A DNA stretch of 64,000 bases from Corynebacterium glucuronolyticum DSM 44120 (GCF_030440595.1 NZ_CP047452.1:1736001-1800000); one strand, 5' to 3'; counted from the first letter of the stretch, positions 49,929-59,137 are shown. Numbers and translations: made by a program. Notes: generated by a model from the sequence alone, not told the origin.

Positions 49929-49957
49929 GCCCTCACGCATGCGTAGTACGTGAGGGC
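49929..49957 (-). terminator. Terminator between rpsB and tsf
   Basis: GCCCTCACG and CGTGAGGGC form a perfect 9-bp stem with an 11-nt loop; on the minus strand the stem is followed by TTTTCTATG. It lies 42 bp after the rpsB stop codon, so it may only partly reduce readthrough into tsf. Confidence 0.85.
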
Positions 49958-49998
49958 CTAGAGGGGGGATAATTCCCCGGGATCATCGACCCCTGGAA

Positions 49999-50850
49999 TT
50001 ACTTAGCGGACTCCTCGGAAGCCTCAACCTTGGGGGCTACCTCTTCCTTGGACTCCTCTACCTTGGGAGCGACCTCCTCAGAAGAAGCCTCAACCTTCGG
50101 TGCAACCTCTTCCTTGTTGTCATCCCCGGCGGCCTTCTTGGCAGCCTCGAGCTCGCGCTCCTTGCGTGCCTTCTGGCCCTCCTCCACTGCAGTGGAGATA
50201 ACGCGGGTGAGAACGGTGGTGGCGCGGATGGCATCATCGTTGCCCGGCACCGGGTAGTCAACCTCATCAGGGTCGCAGTTCGTATCGAGAATAGCGACAA
50301 CCGGGATGTTCAGCTTGTGAGCCTCAGAAACCGCGATGTGCTCCTTGTTGGTATCAACAATCCACATGGCGGACGGAATCTTGCTCATGTCAGCGATGCC
50401 ACCGAGAACGCGCTCAAGCTTGGTGCGCTCGCGGGTGAGCATGAGGATTTCCTTCTTGCCACGCCCGGCGTAGCCGTCCTCAGCCTGATCCATTGCCTGC
50501 AGTTCCTTCATGCGGTGAAGGCGCTTGGACACGGTCTGGAAGTTGGTCAGCATGCCGCCCAGCCAACGGTGGTTGACGTACGGCATTCCGACGCGCTCAG
50601 CCTCGTTCTGGATAGCTTCCTGAGCCTGCTTCTTGGTGCCGACGAACAGGATGGTGCCGCCGTGGGCAACGGTCTCCTTGACGAACTCGAAAGCCTGATC
50701 GATGTAGGTCAGCGTCTGCTGCAGGTCGATGATGTAGATGCCGTTACGGTCGGTGAAGATGAAACGCTTCATCTTCGGGTTCCAACGACGGGTCTGGTGG
50801 CCAAAGTGGACACCGGCGTCGAGGAGCTCTCGCATGGTTACAACTGCCAT
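49999..50850 (-). CDS. rpsB: 30S ribosomal protein S2
   Basis: S2 of the small subunit. The 283-residue protein has the family signatures [20 protein letters not shown] at the start and [25 protein letters not shown] near 195. The core ends near residue 240; the last 40 residues are a Lys/Glu-rich tail with EEVAPKVE three times at 11-12 residue spacing. Many actinobacterial S2 proteins have acidic tails, but the exact repetition is notable. The ATG at 50850 follows AAAGGA; the frame is open 27 codons upstream without homology. Confidence 0.97.
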   Translation of the reverse strand: MAVVTMRELLDAGVHFGHQTRRWNPKMKRFIFTDRNGIYIIDLQQTLTYIDQAFEFVKETVAHGGTILFVGTKKQAQEAIQNEAERVGMPYVNHRWLGGMLTNFQTVSKRLHRMKELQAMDQAEDGYAGRGKKEILMLTRERTKLERVLGGIADMSKIPSAMWIVDTNKEHIAVSEAHKLNIPVVAILDTNCDPDEVDYPVPGNDDAIRATTVLTRVISTAVEEGQKARKERELEAAKKAAGDDNKEEVAPKVEASSEEVAPKVEESKEEVAPKVEASEESAK

Positions 50851-51390
50851 GGTGGATCCTTTACTTTTGTGGTTACATTCGTACTCAACGTGCAGGTTTT
50901 TCCTGCACCCTAGCGACTTCCGACCGTCCACACCCCGAAGGGACCACGTGAACGGGCTTCACGGAAAGCCGCGCGTAGTCAGCTGCTTGTCATGGGAAAA
51001 TGTGGTTTATACGAACACACTCGGGCTTTCGCTCGACCGAGCTCGCACAATGTGAAATCCCCAAAGCAGGCACACTGCGACTACCAACTATACCCCTGAC
51101 ACACTCAAAGACCTAATTTCCAAGCATGCGACGTAACCCCGCGTTCGACCGTACCACCGCAGCACAATAAGCGCATCCGTAGGAAACCAGTGAGCGCACC
51201 TGCAAGGCAAAGTTTCCGTTCATTCCGGTCATAAGCGGATCCTGCAGGTGGTCCTCCTTCACGTGCGTTCTTCCAGCTTCCGACTCCTCATTGTGGATAA
51301 CTTTCGGAACTATAAAACCGATGAGCTCGCGTATTCCTCAGCTCCTGCTGCATTTCAGCAAAAGCCAGCATCCTTCATCACACTGGTGGC
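50851..51390. other. Gene-less divergent gap between rpsB and the M23 gene
   Basis: About 540 bp without a supported gene. The rpsB promoter must lie at its left end. Near the right end TATAAA (51310-51315) is a possible -10 box for the M23 peptidase gene, with TTGTGG 14 bp upstream. Confidence 0.45.
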
Positions 51391-52305
51391 ATGCTCACAA
51401 TTCCTACACTCCGATATTCACAGTCGGATGCCCCCGCAGTTCTCCGCTCACTAAACAATGCGATGCAGGTGCCCATCGCTCGCACTCTGCTCACTTTGGA
51501 AACCACTGCGTCTTTACCGCAGCAGCGGATTCCCATCCCACAATCTCCCCGGCGAGCACACACCGTCCACGGCATTGAGCCCAAGAAACGAACGTGGCCC
51601 GATAGAAGCTATCGCGCGCTCCTCGCTTCTGGCGAGACAGATATCTCAACGCTCTACGGGAACGGAAGAGAGCGGTTCAGCGATGTCCGGCTCCAGCTTC
51701 GAACCGCCCAGCGAGATGCCCCTTTGCCTTTCCCCGCGCTTAGAAAAAGAGGTACCGTACGGGTTCTGTTGCACACTCTCGTGTTGGTTTGTCTCCTCTG
51801 CTTCTCATCGATTTTCGTTTCTTCACCAGCTATCGCAGACACGCATCCCGGGGAATATGTGAGCCCGACTATCGGTTCACCCCTGTGGCCGATCGTCACG
51901 CGTCCTTTTGATCGGCCAGCAACGAGGTATGGCTCCGGCCACCGTGGAGTTGACGTGGCCGCTCCCCCGGGCTCGCCCGTCGTCGCTTCCGGCGATGGGA
52001 TCGTCCGATTCGCTGGCCTAGCTGTGGACCAACCGACGGTGTCCATTTACCATGCCGATGACATCATCACGACTTACCTGCCTGTGATACCGGACGTTGT
52101 GCCAGGCCAGCCCGTCGTGCGAGGCCAAACGATCGGGATTGTCGCTCGTGTACCCTCCCTTCACAGTGGCCTACATTGGGGAGCCAAGACAGGACCGAAT
52201 TCGTACATGAATCCGCTCCACCTTTTGCACGATCCCCGCATTCGAGTGATTCCAACCCCTCCTGATATTGAACTTCGTGTGCGAGAACAACGTCAACTGA
52301 AGTAA
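51391..52305 (+). CDS. M23 family metallopeptidase (LytM/LysM-peptidoglycan hydrolase type)
   Basis: A probable zinc endopeptidase acting on peptidoglycan, encoded opposite rpsB as in other actinobacteria. The M23 domain is about 160-290: the first ligands in YGSGHRGVDVAAPPGSPV and the HxH-like LHSGLHWGAK near 267. It is preceded by a hydrophobic export segment (TVRVLLHTLVLVCLLCFSS, about 121-145) ending in a possible signal peptidase site AIADT. The 120 residues before that segment are unusual for a secreted protein, so the true start may be a later TTG near 51730. No start has a good ribosome binding site. Confidence 0.82.
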   Translation: MLTIPTLRYSQSDAPAVLRSLNNAMQVPIARTLLTLETTASLPQQRIPIPQSPRRAHTVHGIEPKKRTWPDRSYRALLASGETDISTLYGNGRERFSDVRLQLRTAQRDAPLPFPALRKRGTVRVLLHTLVLVCLLCFSSIFVSSPAIADTHPGEYVSPTIGSPLWPIVTRPFDRPATRYGSGHRGVDVAAPPGSPVVASGDGIVRFAGLAVDQPTVSIYHADDIITTYLPVIPDVVPGQPVVRGQTIGIVARVPSLHSGLHWGAKTGPNSYMNPLHLLHDPRIRVIPTPPDIELRVREQRQLK

Positions 52306-52446
52306 GCAGTGAGGTGCCCGTGGCTCTCTCTTCTATAGGGATTGCGGTACGCGCAGATAATCCCGGCGAGACGATCGTCGGAAGGTGAACCAGTGGCAGG
52401 CACGCCGAACAGGCAGCCTCACTGGGCAGCTCGCGAACCGATCTGC

Positions 52447-53334
52447 TTACGCGCGGGGGTGTGCGTTGTTGTAGATCTTTTTCAGTCGCTCGCCGGATAC
52501 GTGGGTATAGATCTGCGTCGTCTGCAGCGAGGAATGGCCGAGAAATTCCTGCACAGCACGCAGGTCAGCACCTCCTTCAAGCAGATGTGTAGCGGCGGTA
52601 TGTCGCAGAGAGTGCGGGGTGATCCCGTCAACACCGGTGTTCGCGGCGGCTGTTTCCACAATGCGACGAACTTGTCGCGGGTCGATGCGTCCCCCGCGCA
52701 CGCCGAGGAACAGCGCATCGCCGCTGTCTGCGGTGGCAAAGTGCCCACGTCCTGCGGAGATCCACTGGTCCAGCGCATTCCGTGCAGGAGCACCGAATGG
52801 AACAACGCGTTGTTTGTTTCCCTTGCCCGTCACTTTCACGGTGTTCTTTGCGCCGTCGACATCGGCGACATCAAGTGAGCACAGCTCCGCAACACGCATG
52901 CCAGTGGCGTAGAGCAATTCGAGGATCGCAGAATCCCGGAGAAACTCGGGTTCGGAGTGCGAGCCCGCGTTGCCCATCATTTCCCCTGCTTGGTCGCTCG
53001 TTAACACGGTAGGTAGATGGTGAGATTTATACGGAACTCGCAACCGGCGGGCGGCATCCTCTTCTAGGTATCCCTGCTTGTGCGCCCACGTGGAAAAACT
53101 CCGAACTGCGGCCGTCCGCCGAGCAAGTGTCGCCCGGGATTTTCCTGCGCTCACAGCTTCTCCTAGCCAGGCTCGAAGCCCGGTAAGCGTGAAGCCAGCT
53201 ACGCCATTCAGATACTCACAGGCCAGCAGCAGGTCGCTGCGGTAGCCTCGGATCGTTGCTTCACTTTTTCCCTCGTTGAACCGGAGGTGGTCGCAATAAT
53301 CCTCGATGAGCTCATGAAAGTCCGGGGTAGCCAT
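52447..53334 (-). CDS. xerC: Tyrosine recombinase XerC
   Basis: Site-specific recombinase that resolves chromosome dimers at dif together with XerD. The 295-residue protein has an N-terminal SAM-like core-binding domain (about 1-95) and a catalytic domain with Arg in YATGMRVAELCSLD near 145, Lys in GKGNKQR near 172, HSLRHTAATHLLEGG near 243, His in LGHSS near 266 and the nucleophile Tyr in TTQIYTHV near 276. All catalytic residues are intact. Location between dprA and rpsB is the usual actinobacterial one and supports XerC over XerD or a phage integrase. Confidence 0.94.
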   Translation of the reverse strand: MATPDFHELIEDYCDHLRFNEGKSEATIRGYRSDLLLACEYLNGVAGFTLTGLRAWLGEAVSAGKSRATLARRTAAVRSFSTWAHKQGYLEEDAARRLRVPYKSHHLPTVLTSDQAGEMMGNAGSHSEPEFLRDSAILELLYATGMRVAELCSLDVADVDGAKNTVKVTGKGNKQRVVPFGAPARNALDQWISAGRGHFATADSGDALFLGVRGGRIDPRQVRRIVETAAANTGVDGITPHSLRHTAATHLLEGGADLRAVQEFLGHSSLQTTQIYTHVSGERLKKIYNNAHPRA

Positions 53335-53358
53335 ATACGTAGTGTAACCACCGGCAGC

Positions 53359-53408
53359 GATTCCTCATCCGCCACTTCTTGCTGATTCCTCATCCGCCGT
53401 GTCTTGTT
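53359..53408. repeat. 25-bp tandem repeat, 2 copies
   Basis: GATTCCTCATCCGCC plus ACTTCTTGCT at 53359-53383, then the same 15 bases plus GTGTCTTGTT at 53384-53408. It lies directly upstream of xerC, 25 bp before its start. Confidence 0.85.
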
Positions 53409-53553
53409 ACTGCACGGGGTCCACGGCCCGCCACGGACCGGTTCACCTCGGTGGAAAACTCCAACGATCGCGGGCCGATCCTGTACCTCACCCGGAGGCA
53501 TTCCGTCCCCCCGCATATGCCCCTTTGCGGACGACACCTCTCCATTATCCCAA

Positions 53554-53623
53554 GCCACTTATCCCGTGTCACTCATCTCTTGCCACTCATCCCGTGTCGC
53601 TCATCCCACGTCGCTCGCTCTCG
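53554..53623. repeat. 14-bp tandem repeat, 5 copies, over the dprA 3' end
   Basis: GCCACTTATCCCGT, GTCACTCATCTCTT, GCCACTCATCCCGT, GTCGCTCATCCCAC and GTCGCTCGCTCTCG follow one another without gaps. The last two copies encode the final residues and stop codon of dprA. Confidence 0.85.
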
Positions 53624-54839
53624 CCCAGAGCTTCCCCGATCGAACAAGGAAGCCCCGCTGTGTTAGGTCAACGAGCACGTGCATTGCAAGTCCCAGGGGT
53701 AAACCTGCGTCCCGCGCAATGTCGGTACTGGAACGGAATGTGGACGAGCACGCATCGAAGAGTCTCATCTCCGTGCGCGTCAAGGTAGTGACAGGCGAAC
53801 CGGAGAAATCGATTTCGCGCTGGCCATCTGGATCGCAGGTGCCAATCGGTTCCAGCAACTCTCGGACGTCATCTGCGGAGGTAACGAGCTGCGCGGAACC
53901 GTTCTTGATGCGCGCGTGGCAACCGAGCGAGGTGTTGGATGTGATCGGACCGGGAACAGCCATAGCCACGCGCCCTAGACCTTCAGCCCAGCTCAACGTG
54001 TTTAACGCCCCTGATCGCCACCCGGCCTCCACGATAACGGTGCCGGCTGTAAGTGCCGCTACCAGGCGGTTTCTTGTAAGGAACCGGTGGCGCGCGGGAT
54101 GCGTACCCGGCGGATATTCGCTGACGAGGCAACCGTGAGTGGCGATTCTCGCAAACAGATCTGCATTGCTTGCGGGATAGGTGACATCGAGTCCTGAGGC
54201 AGCGACCATAACGGTGTAACCCCCGGAGTTCATCGCCTCCGTGTGCGCTGCTGTGTCGATCCCCTTAGCGCCTCCCGATACGATCGTCCAGTGGTGAGCA
54301 GCGAGTCCACTGGTGATCATGCGCGTTGCAGCGATACCGTACGAGCTGGTTCCACGCGTACCTACCAGCGCAACTGAGCGCGAGACGATCCCATTCAGTG
54401 GACCTCCGCCCCGCACCCACAGCGCGTGGGGAGGGACCGCGTCATCTTGGTAGGAGCGACAGTGTTCACTCATCCCTGATGCGGCAAATCCGAAGGACTC
54501 CGCAAAAATATCCGTCGGCCACTCGTCATCCTCGGGGGTAATCAGCCTCCCGCCGATAGCGTCAATAGCCTCGAGGTCCTCCGCAGGTCGCATCCACTCA
54601 TGACGCGTCGCCGTCTGCTTGCGCAGCTCCCCCAACCATTCCTGCTGTTGCCTAACGCCCCGTGCGATATCCTCTACGTCTACGCCTTGTGAAAGAAGCT
54701 CGTTGAGGCGACGGCTCGGTCCTTCCACCACACGAGACAGGTATGCCCACGCTTCTCGACGGCTGGTGGGCATCCGATCCCTATTTGTTACGGGAGTGTC
54801 CTCCCGCTTTTTACTCGGCACGAAGTCGCTTGTGCTCAT
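53601..54839 (-). CDS. dprA: DNA-processing protein DprA
   Basis: DprA protects incoming single-stranded DNA and loads RecA during transformation. The 412-residue protein has an N-terminal helical region, the Rossmann-like SLOG/DprA domain (about 130-345: VALVGTRGTSSYG, IVSGGAKGIDTAAHTEAM, LVSEYPPGTHPARHRFLTRNR, TVIVEAGWRSGAL) and a C-terminal winged helix (about 350-410). The ATG at 54839 overlaps the comM stop as ATGA and is chosen for that reason; the open frame extends upstream without homology. The last codons come from a tandem repeat, so the C-terminus may have drifted. Confidence 0.93.
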   Translation of the reverse strand: MSTSDFVPSKKREDTPVTNRDRMPTSRREAWAYLSRVVEGPSRRLNELLSQGVDVEDIARGVRQQQEWLGELRKQTATRHEWMRPAEDLEAIDAIGGRLITPEDDEWPTDIFAESFGFAASGMSEHCRSYQDDAVPPHALWVRGGGPLNGIVSRSVALVGTRGTSSYGIAATRMITSGLAAHHWTIVSGGAKGIDTAAHTEAMNSGGYTVMVAASGLDVTYPASNADLFARIATHGCLVSEYPPGTHPARHRFLTRNRLVAALTAGTVIVEAGWRSGALNTLSWAEGLGRVAMAVPGPITSNTSLGCHARIKNGSAQLVTSADDVRELLEPIGTCDPDGQREIDFSGSPVTTLTRTEMRLFDACSSTFRSSTDIARDAGLPLGLAMHVLVDLTQRGFLVRSGKLWARASDVG

Positions 54840-56374
54840 GCCGCGACCTCCCCACCCGCATAATCGTGAAATTCCAAGGCTTGGGCGACATGGTCGATAT
54901 CGGGCCGGTCGCACCCAGCCAAATCGGCAATAGTCCAGGCTAACTTGAGAGTGCGATCCACACCCCGCTGGCTGATGTCACCTCGCGCAAGATAGACGGC
55001 AAGATATTCCATCGCTTCCTCGTCGGCAGGGAATTCACGCCGCAGCCACGCACCATCAATCTCCGCGTTGATCACCCCCGGATAGGAGGCGCGGGCCCAC
55101 CGGTGCCCCGCCCTCCCCCTAGCCTCGATAACGCGTTGCCGGATCACTGCCGTGGATTCCTGTTCCTCGGAGCGGATGACCGATCCCTGAGCGTGGGTCC
55201 GAACAACCATATCCAACCTGTCACGCAACGGACCAGACACATTGTTGAGATACCGCGCGCGTGCGTTCGCCGAGCACCGGCACGCCGACGGCTCTTCCGC
55301 ACCGCATCGGCACGGATTCGCTGCCATAACCAGCTGGAATTTAGCCGGGAAGTACACGTCGCGGCGCGAACGAATGAGGCGAACATACCCCTGCTCCAAG
55401 GGAGTGCGGAGGCTATCAAGGATGGAAGCGGAGATTTCCGAAACTTCGTCCAGAAACAACACACCACGGTGGGCAAGTGATACTGCTCCGGGAACAGGAT
55501 TTCCTGCACCTCCGCCGATGAGGGCGGCTCGAGTGACGGAATGATGCGGTGCGACAAAAGGCGGATGAATAACCGGACCGGTGAACGTCCGCCCGGCGAC
55601 AGAATGAACGGCTGTGGCTTCCAGCTTGTACTCCGGTGTGAGATCCGGAAGGAGGCCGGGCAGCCGGGCGGCGATCATGGACTTACCGCTTCCAGGTGGC
55701 CCGATCATGAGGAAATTATGGCCCCCAGCTGCAGCAATCTCCGCAGCCCGGCGCGCTTCTGGTTGCCCAGCAACATCGCGCATATCCAGCACCGTTGGGT
55801 TGTCTTCTCCGACATCAGAGGCACTCCCGTGAGCGTCCTCCAGATCACTCTCACCGGCGACAAACCTCACCACATCGGTCAGAGCGGTGGCGACTCGTAT
55901 GTCCATGTCCTGGCACAACGTTGCTTCTGCAGCGTTTCCAGCGGGAATGACAACGCGCACGTAGCCTGCGTTTTTGGCGGCGAGAATGGCGGGGATAATC
56001 CCTGTGACGGGCTTGATACCTCCGTCCAGGCTCACTTCACCGAGGAATACCGTAGTGGATAGGATGTGGTCTTCGTACGGTCCGGAGGCACCGGCGAAGA
56101 GGATGGACAGCACCATGGGAAGATCGAAGTGTGAACCAGATTTGCGCAGCGACGCAGGCGAGAGACTCACAATAATTTTTGTCTTCGGCCACGGCAGATG
56201 TGAGTTTTGAGCGGCGAGCTTGATCCTGTCACGGGATTCTGCCACGGCCTTATCCGCGAGTCCCACGATGTAGGTGCCGGGGAGACCTGGCCCAACGTTT
56301 GCCTCCACGTCCACAATCCGCGCTGTGACCCCCTCGAAAGCGACAGATTTTGTTCTAGCAAGAGCCACGGTCAA
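54836..56374 (-). CDS. comM: ComM/YifB family AAA+ ATPase (Mg-chelatase-like)
   Basis: A 512-residue AAA+ protein related to the ComM helicase that promotes branch migration during natural transformation. An N-terminal Lon-like fold domain (about 1-165) precedes the ATPase domain with Walker A MIGPPGSGKSMIAARLPGLLP near 219, Walker B VLFLDEVSEIS near 300, a Cys-rich NPCRCGAEEPSACRCS segment near 352, and a C-terminal Mg_chelatase_C domain. It overlaps yraN by 20 bp and dprA by 4 bp, so the three genes form a coupled yraN-comM-dprA unit. Confidence 0.93.
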   Translation of the reverse strand: MTVALARTKSVAFEGVTARIVDVEANVGPGLPGTYIVGLADKAVAESRDRIKLAAQNSHLPWPKTKIIVSLSPASLRKSGSHFDLPMVLSILFAGASGPYEDHILSTTVFLGEVSLDGGIKPVTGIIPAILAAKNAGYVRVVIPAGNAAEATLCQDMDIRVATALTDVVRFVAGESDLEDAHGSASDVGEDNPTVLDMRDVAGQPEARRAAEIAAAGGHNFLMIGPPGSGKSMIAARLPGLLPDLTPEYKLEATAVHSVAGRTFTGPVIHPPFVAPHHSVTRAALIGGGAGNPVPGAVSLAHRGVLFLDEVSEISASILDSLRTPLEQGYVRLIRSRRDVYFPAKFQLVMAANPCRCGAEEPSACRCSANARARYLNNVSGPLRDRLDMVVRTHAQGSVIRSEEQESTAVIRQRVIEARGRAGHRWARASYPGVINAEIDGAWLRREFPADEEAMEYLAVYLARGDISQRGVDRTLKLAWTIADLAGCDRPDIDHVAQALEFHDYAGGEVAA

Positions 56375-56702
56375 CTCCTTCGAAGCACGTAATTTCGTTG
56401 CCGATGATCTCGACCACGTCGAACCGGATGGGCCGGTAGGGTTTGCCTTCCAGCCATGTCATTGCGGCGCGCTGAACGCGGCGCAGTTTTGCTGGTGTGA
56501 CTGCTTCAGCCCCACCCATTGCGCTATTCGTTCGAGTTTTCACCTCGACGAAAACAGTTGTGTCGCCGTGCTGCATGATGAGGTCAATCTCCCCACACGT
56601 GTAGCGCACATTTGCAGCCACGAATCCATATCCGCGATCCTGGTAGTACCGGCGCGCGATGGTTTCGCCGCGTCTTCCCAAGAGTAAATTCTTTGAGTTC
56701 AT
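56355..56702 (-). CDS. yraN: YraN family (UPF0102) nuclease-fold protein
   Basis: A 115-residue protein with the UPF0102 pattern: LLLGRRGETIARRYYQDRGY at the N-terminus, then CGEIDLIMQHGDTTVFVEVKTR, which matches the E-x(n)-D-x(n)-EVK arrangement of restriction-endonuclease-like folds. The cellular role is poorly known; it travels with comM, dprA and rnhB in many bacteria. Length is typical. It overlaps the comM start by 20 bp. Confidence 0.9.
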   Translation of the reverse strand: MNSKNLLLGRRGETIARRYYQDRGYGFVAANVRYTCGEIDLIMQHGDTTVFVEVKTRTNSAMGGAEAVTPAKLRRVQRAAMTWLEGKPYRPIRFDVVEIIGNEITCFEGVDRGSC

Positions 56703-57227
56703 AGTTCCCCGATCTGTTGATCTTGTTTCAGAGTGCTCGGCAACCTCAAAGCGGTATCCAAGCCACCTCAGTATCCGGCGGCACGCCCTCTGCTTCCAGC
56801 CTTACGTTTGTGCCTGTAGATAACTCCCCCATTTCGGAACCCCAATGCCGAAAGTTTATCCACAGCGTTGCCTGCCAAGGCCCGCGAGCTCACCGAAGGG
56901 GACCTATAGCCCGCCTTGGATCACGCGTGGGTGATGAGGATCATCCTTGACACGTGGGCCTGAGAGTTTCGACGTGGCTGGGCAAAAAGGCGCTACTCAA
57001 GCGGAGATTTTGCGGGAGCCGGTAGTCTGATTTTTTGCGAATCCGTATTTCCGCACGGTAAAAACCTCTTCCGGGCCGCGTGCTGTGCAGGTGATTCATT
57101 TTAAAAAAACGCGGGTCTCAGAGGATTACCCAGTGCGGACTGTCGTGGTATGTCCACGAAAGCCAGTGTCCGCCACGGCTCCGACCCGACTATGGCCCGA
57201 CTATGGCTCATGACGTAAAAACGAAAA
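56703..57227. other. Gene-less gap between yraN and DUF2469
   Basis: No supported gene in 525 bp. TCGTGG-TATGT-CCACGA (57143-57159) nested in GCGGAC/GTCCGC (57135-57140, 57168-57173) forms a two-tier hairpin, and CCCGACTATGG is repeated at 57185-57195 and 57196-57206. The yraN promoter should lie at the left end. Confidence 0.5.
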
Positions 57228-57228
57228 A

Positions 57229-57249
57229 TGACCCGACAGCGTCGGGTCA
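57229..57249 (-). terminator. Terminator of the rplS-side operon, after DUF2469
   Basis: TGACCCGAC-AGC-GTCGGGTCA is a perfect 9-bp stem with a 3-nt loop. On the minus strand it is followed by TTTTTCGTTTTTACG. It lies 24 bp beyond the DUF2469 stop codon. Confidence 0.92.
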
Positions 57250-57272
57250 TCCGGCAAGCCTGGAAACGAAAA

Positions 57273-57578
57273 CTAGTCGGGGATCACCATGTCCGGCTTG
57301 TCCAACTCCTCGATGTTCACGTCCTTGTAAGTGATAACACGGACGTACCGGACAAACCGCGCGGCGCGGTACATGTCCCACACCCAGGCATCGGACATCC
57401 GCACCTCGTAGTACACCTCACCGTTTTCGGTGTGCGGAATCAGCTCAACGGCGTTGGCGAGATAAAAGCGACGTTCGGTCTCCACCACATACGAAAATTG
57501 GCTGACGACATCGCGGTACTCGCGGTACAGGCTGAGCTCTACCTCCGCCTCATAGTTCTCGAGATCTTCTGCGCTCAT
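57273..57578 (-). CDS. DUF2469 family protein
   Basis: A 101-residue acidic protein, [20 protein letters not shown] at the start and [17 protein letters not shown] near the end, matching the actinobacterial DUF2469 family (Rv2901c group) that always follows rnhB. Function unknown. Its ATG overlaps the rnhB stop codon as ATGA, so its translation is probably coupled to rnhB, which in this window contains an internal stop. Confidence 0.92.
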   Translation of the reverse strand: MSAEDLENYEAEVELSLYREYRDVVSQFSYVVETERRFYLANAVELIPHTENGEVYYEVRMSDAWVWDMYRAARFVRYVRVITYKDVNIEELDKPDMVIPD

Positions 57579-58201
57579 GATTCCGCTCCCATCCAGTCCC
57601 TGTGAGCATTTCTCACGTTGGAATAACTATATCTGTGGATCGGCGACGCACCGTGGTGGCGCACCGCGTCCATGTGTTTGGCTGTGCCGTAGCCCTTGTG
57701 ACCAGCGAAGCCATAGCCCGGGTACTGCGCGTCGTAGTCGATCATGATCTGATCACGCGAGTATTTCGCCAGCACGCTCGCCGCCGCAATACAGCGAGCA
57801 GTCGCATCGCCACCGATGACGGGGAGCGAGGGCTACGCGAAACCGGGCACCCACCAGGCGTCGGTAAGCACGTACCCGGGGCGAACGGCAAGCCCGCCAA
57901 CGGCGCGTCGCATGCCTGAGATGTTCGCATCGGTGATACCGCGCTCATCAATGTCGTGAGCCGAAATGTGGACGATGTGCCACGCAATGGCGTGGCGCTT
58001 GATGAGTGGGAAGAGATGAGCGCGCCGCGCGGGGGTGAGCTTCTTCGAATCGTCGAGAAGCTCCAACTCAGGGATGAACTGGTCCGGGAGGATACACGCA
58101 GCGATGGTGATCGGCCCGGCGCAGGCACCGCGACCGGCCTCATCCACACCAGCCACCGGCCCCAGACCGGCTTTGGCGAGCGCAACCTCATGGGTGCGCA
58201 T
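57575..58201 (-). pseudogene. rnhB: Ribonuclease HII gene interrupted by an in-frame TAG
   Basis: RNase HII removes ribonucleotides from DNA and RNA-DNA hybrids. The frame reads [18 protein letters not shown] (first two acidic catalytic residues), [11 protein letters not shown], and [12 protein letters not shown], then TAG at 57833-57835, and continues in the same frame with [19 protein letters not shown] and [11 protein letters not shown] to a normal end at 57575. One base change (for example CAG to TAG) explains it. The fourth catalytic Asp (GGD) lies after the stop, so the short product should be inactive. The ATG at 58201 is a conservative start; a GTG at 58255 is possible. It follows lepB by about 60 bp. 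A sequencing error is the main alternative. Confidence 0.82.
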
Positions 58202-58262
58202 CCCCTTTAACTGACGAATCCTCCGGCGCGCGCGGTCGCGCCGCTTGGCGAGGGACACGGGG

Positions 58263-59000
58263 CTACTTGGCTGCCTCGAGCTGTTGCTGTTGGATCGGTT
58301 GATTATCCACCGATCCAATCCGGTTGAGCGGGAGGATGATCGCCTGCACCTTGCCGCGAATATTTTCCTCCGGAATCGTTCCCTGCAGCGCATCGCTCAT
58401 GTGGTAGCGGGAATCCAGGGAGTTGGTGCGGTTATCCCCCATCATGAAGTAGCTGCCCTCCGGAACCGTCACGGGGCCGAAGTACGGGCCACCGCAGGCA
58501 TCCGAACCGCTGGAGGGATCGATGGAGTACGCAGGTGGCTGCAGCGTGTAGGAGTTATCAATGAGCTCCCCGTCGACGGAGACACCCTCGTCGCCTTCCA
58601 AACACTGAACGGTTTGCCCACCCTTGGCAATGATTCGCTTAACCAGATCATTCTCATCCGGTGCGACGAGCCCAACGAGAGAGCCCGCATTCTGAAGGCC
58701 ACGGACAACGGGGTTGTCCGAACGGTTAGACACAAAGTTTGTGTTCCACGCAGGAGTGCCCTTGAACACCACGACATCGCCTGGCTCGGGATCACCGAAG
58801 GCGTAGCTTACTTTTTCCACCACGATCCGATCCCCGGTACACCCGGTGCAGCCGTGCAATGTCGGCTCCATGGACTGGCTAGGAATGAGGTAAATCCTGC
58901 CCAGGAAGGTGTGGATGAGAAAAACGATAATCAACGTGGAGATGATCACAATCGGGATCTCGATGTACCACGGTTGTTCTTTCTTGTCCTGCTTACTCAC
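58263..59000 (-). CDS. lepB: Signal peptidase I
   Basis: Membrane-bound serine protease that cleaves Sec and Tat signal peptides. The 245-residue protein has one N-terminal membrane helix (about 12-35), the catalytic Ser43 in [10 protein letters not shown], box C-like [24 protein letters not shown], the catalytic Lys in [13 protein letters not shown] near 118, and box [14 protein letters not shown] near 190. All boxes are intact. It lies between rplS and rnhB as usual. Confidence 0.96.
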   Translation of the reverse strand: MSKQDKKEQPWYIEIPIVIISTLIIVFLIHTFLGRIYLIPSQSMEPTLHGCTGCTGDRIVVEKVSYAFGDPEPGDVVVFKGTPAWNTNFVSNRSDNPVVRGLQNAGSLVGLVAPDENDLVKRIIAKGGQTVQCLEGDEGVSVDGELIDNSYTLQPPAYSIDPSSGSDACGGPYFGPVTVPEGSYFMMGDNRTNSLDSRYHMSDALQGTIPEENIRGKVQAIILPLNRIGSVDNQPIQQQQLEAAK

Positions 59001-59020
59001 GACAGGTCATAGTACCAGCA

Positions 59021-59056
59021 AAAAACCCGGCAGCCCCTACGCGGGGATACCGGGTT
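59021..59056 (-). terminator. Terminator of rplS
   Basis: AAACCCGG (59023-59030) pairs with CCGGGTTT (59049-59056), with CCCC/GGGG inside. On the minus strand a run of six T follows. It lies 80 bp after the rplS stop codon, just before lepB. Confidence 0.9.
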
Positions 59057-59137
59057 TCGGCTCGTGCCTAGATAACCATCACTTTTTCGTGCTCACGCTG
59101 CATAAAGCATGCAAGCCAGAAAAGGCGGGTTTGAGGC

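Noticed and set aside
48987..49946. Plus-strand open frame (319 codons) opposite tsf
   Set aside because: Antisense of a conserved ribosomal-cycle gene; no independent signals.
52447..53334. Phage or integron integrase
   Set aside because: Tyrosine recombinase without flanking att sites or phage genes; conserved chromosomal place next to dprA supports XerC.
54836..56374. Mg-chelatase annotation for the ATPase at 54836-56374
   Set aside because: Mg-chelatase-like domain names mislead here: the position next to dprA and yraN and the N-terminal Lon-like domain fit ComM/YifB, not a tetrapyrrole chelatase.
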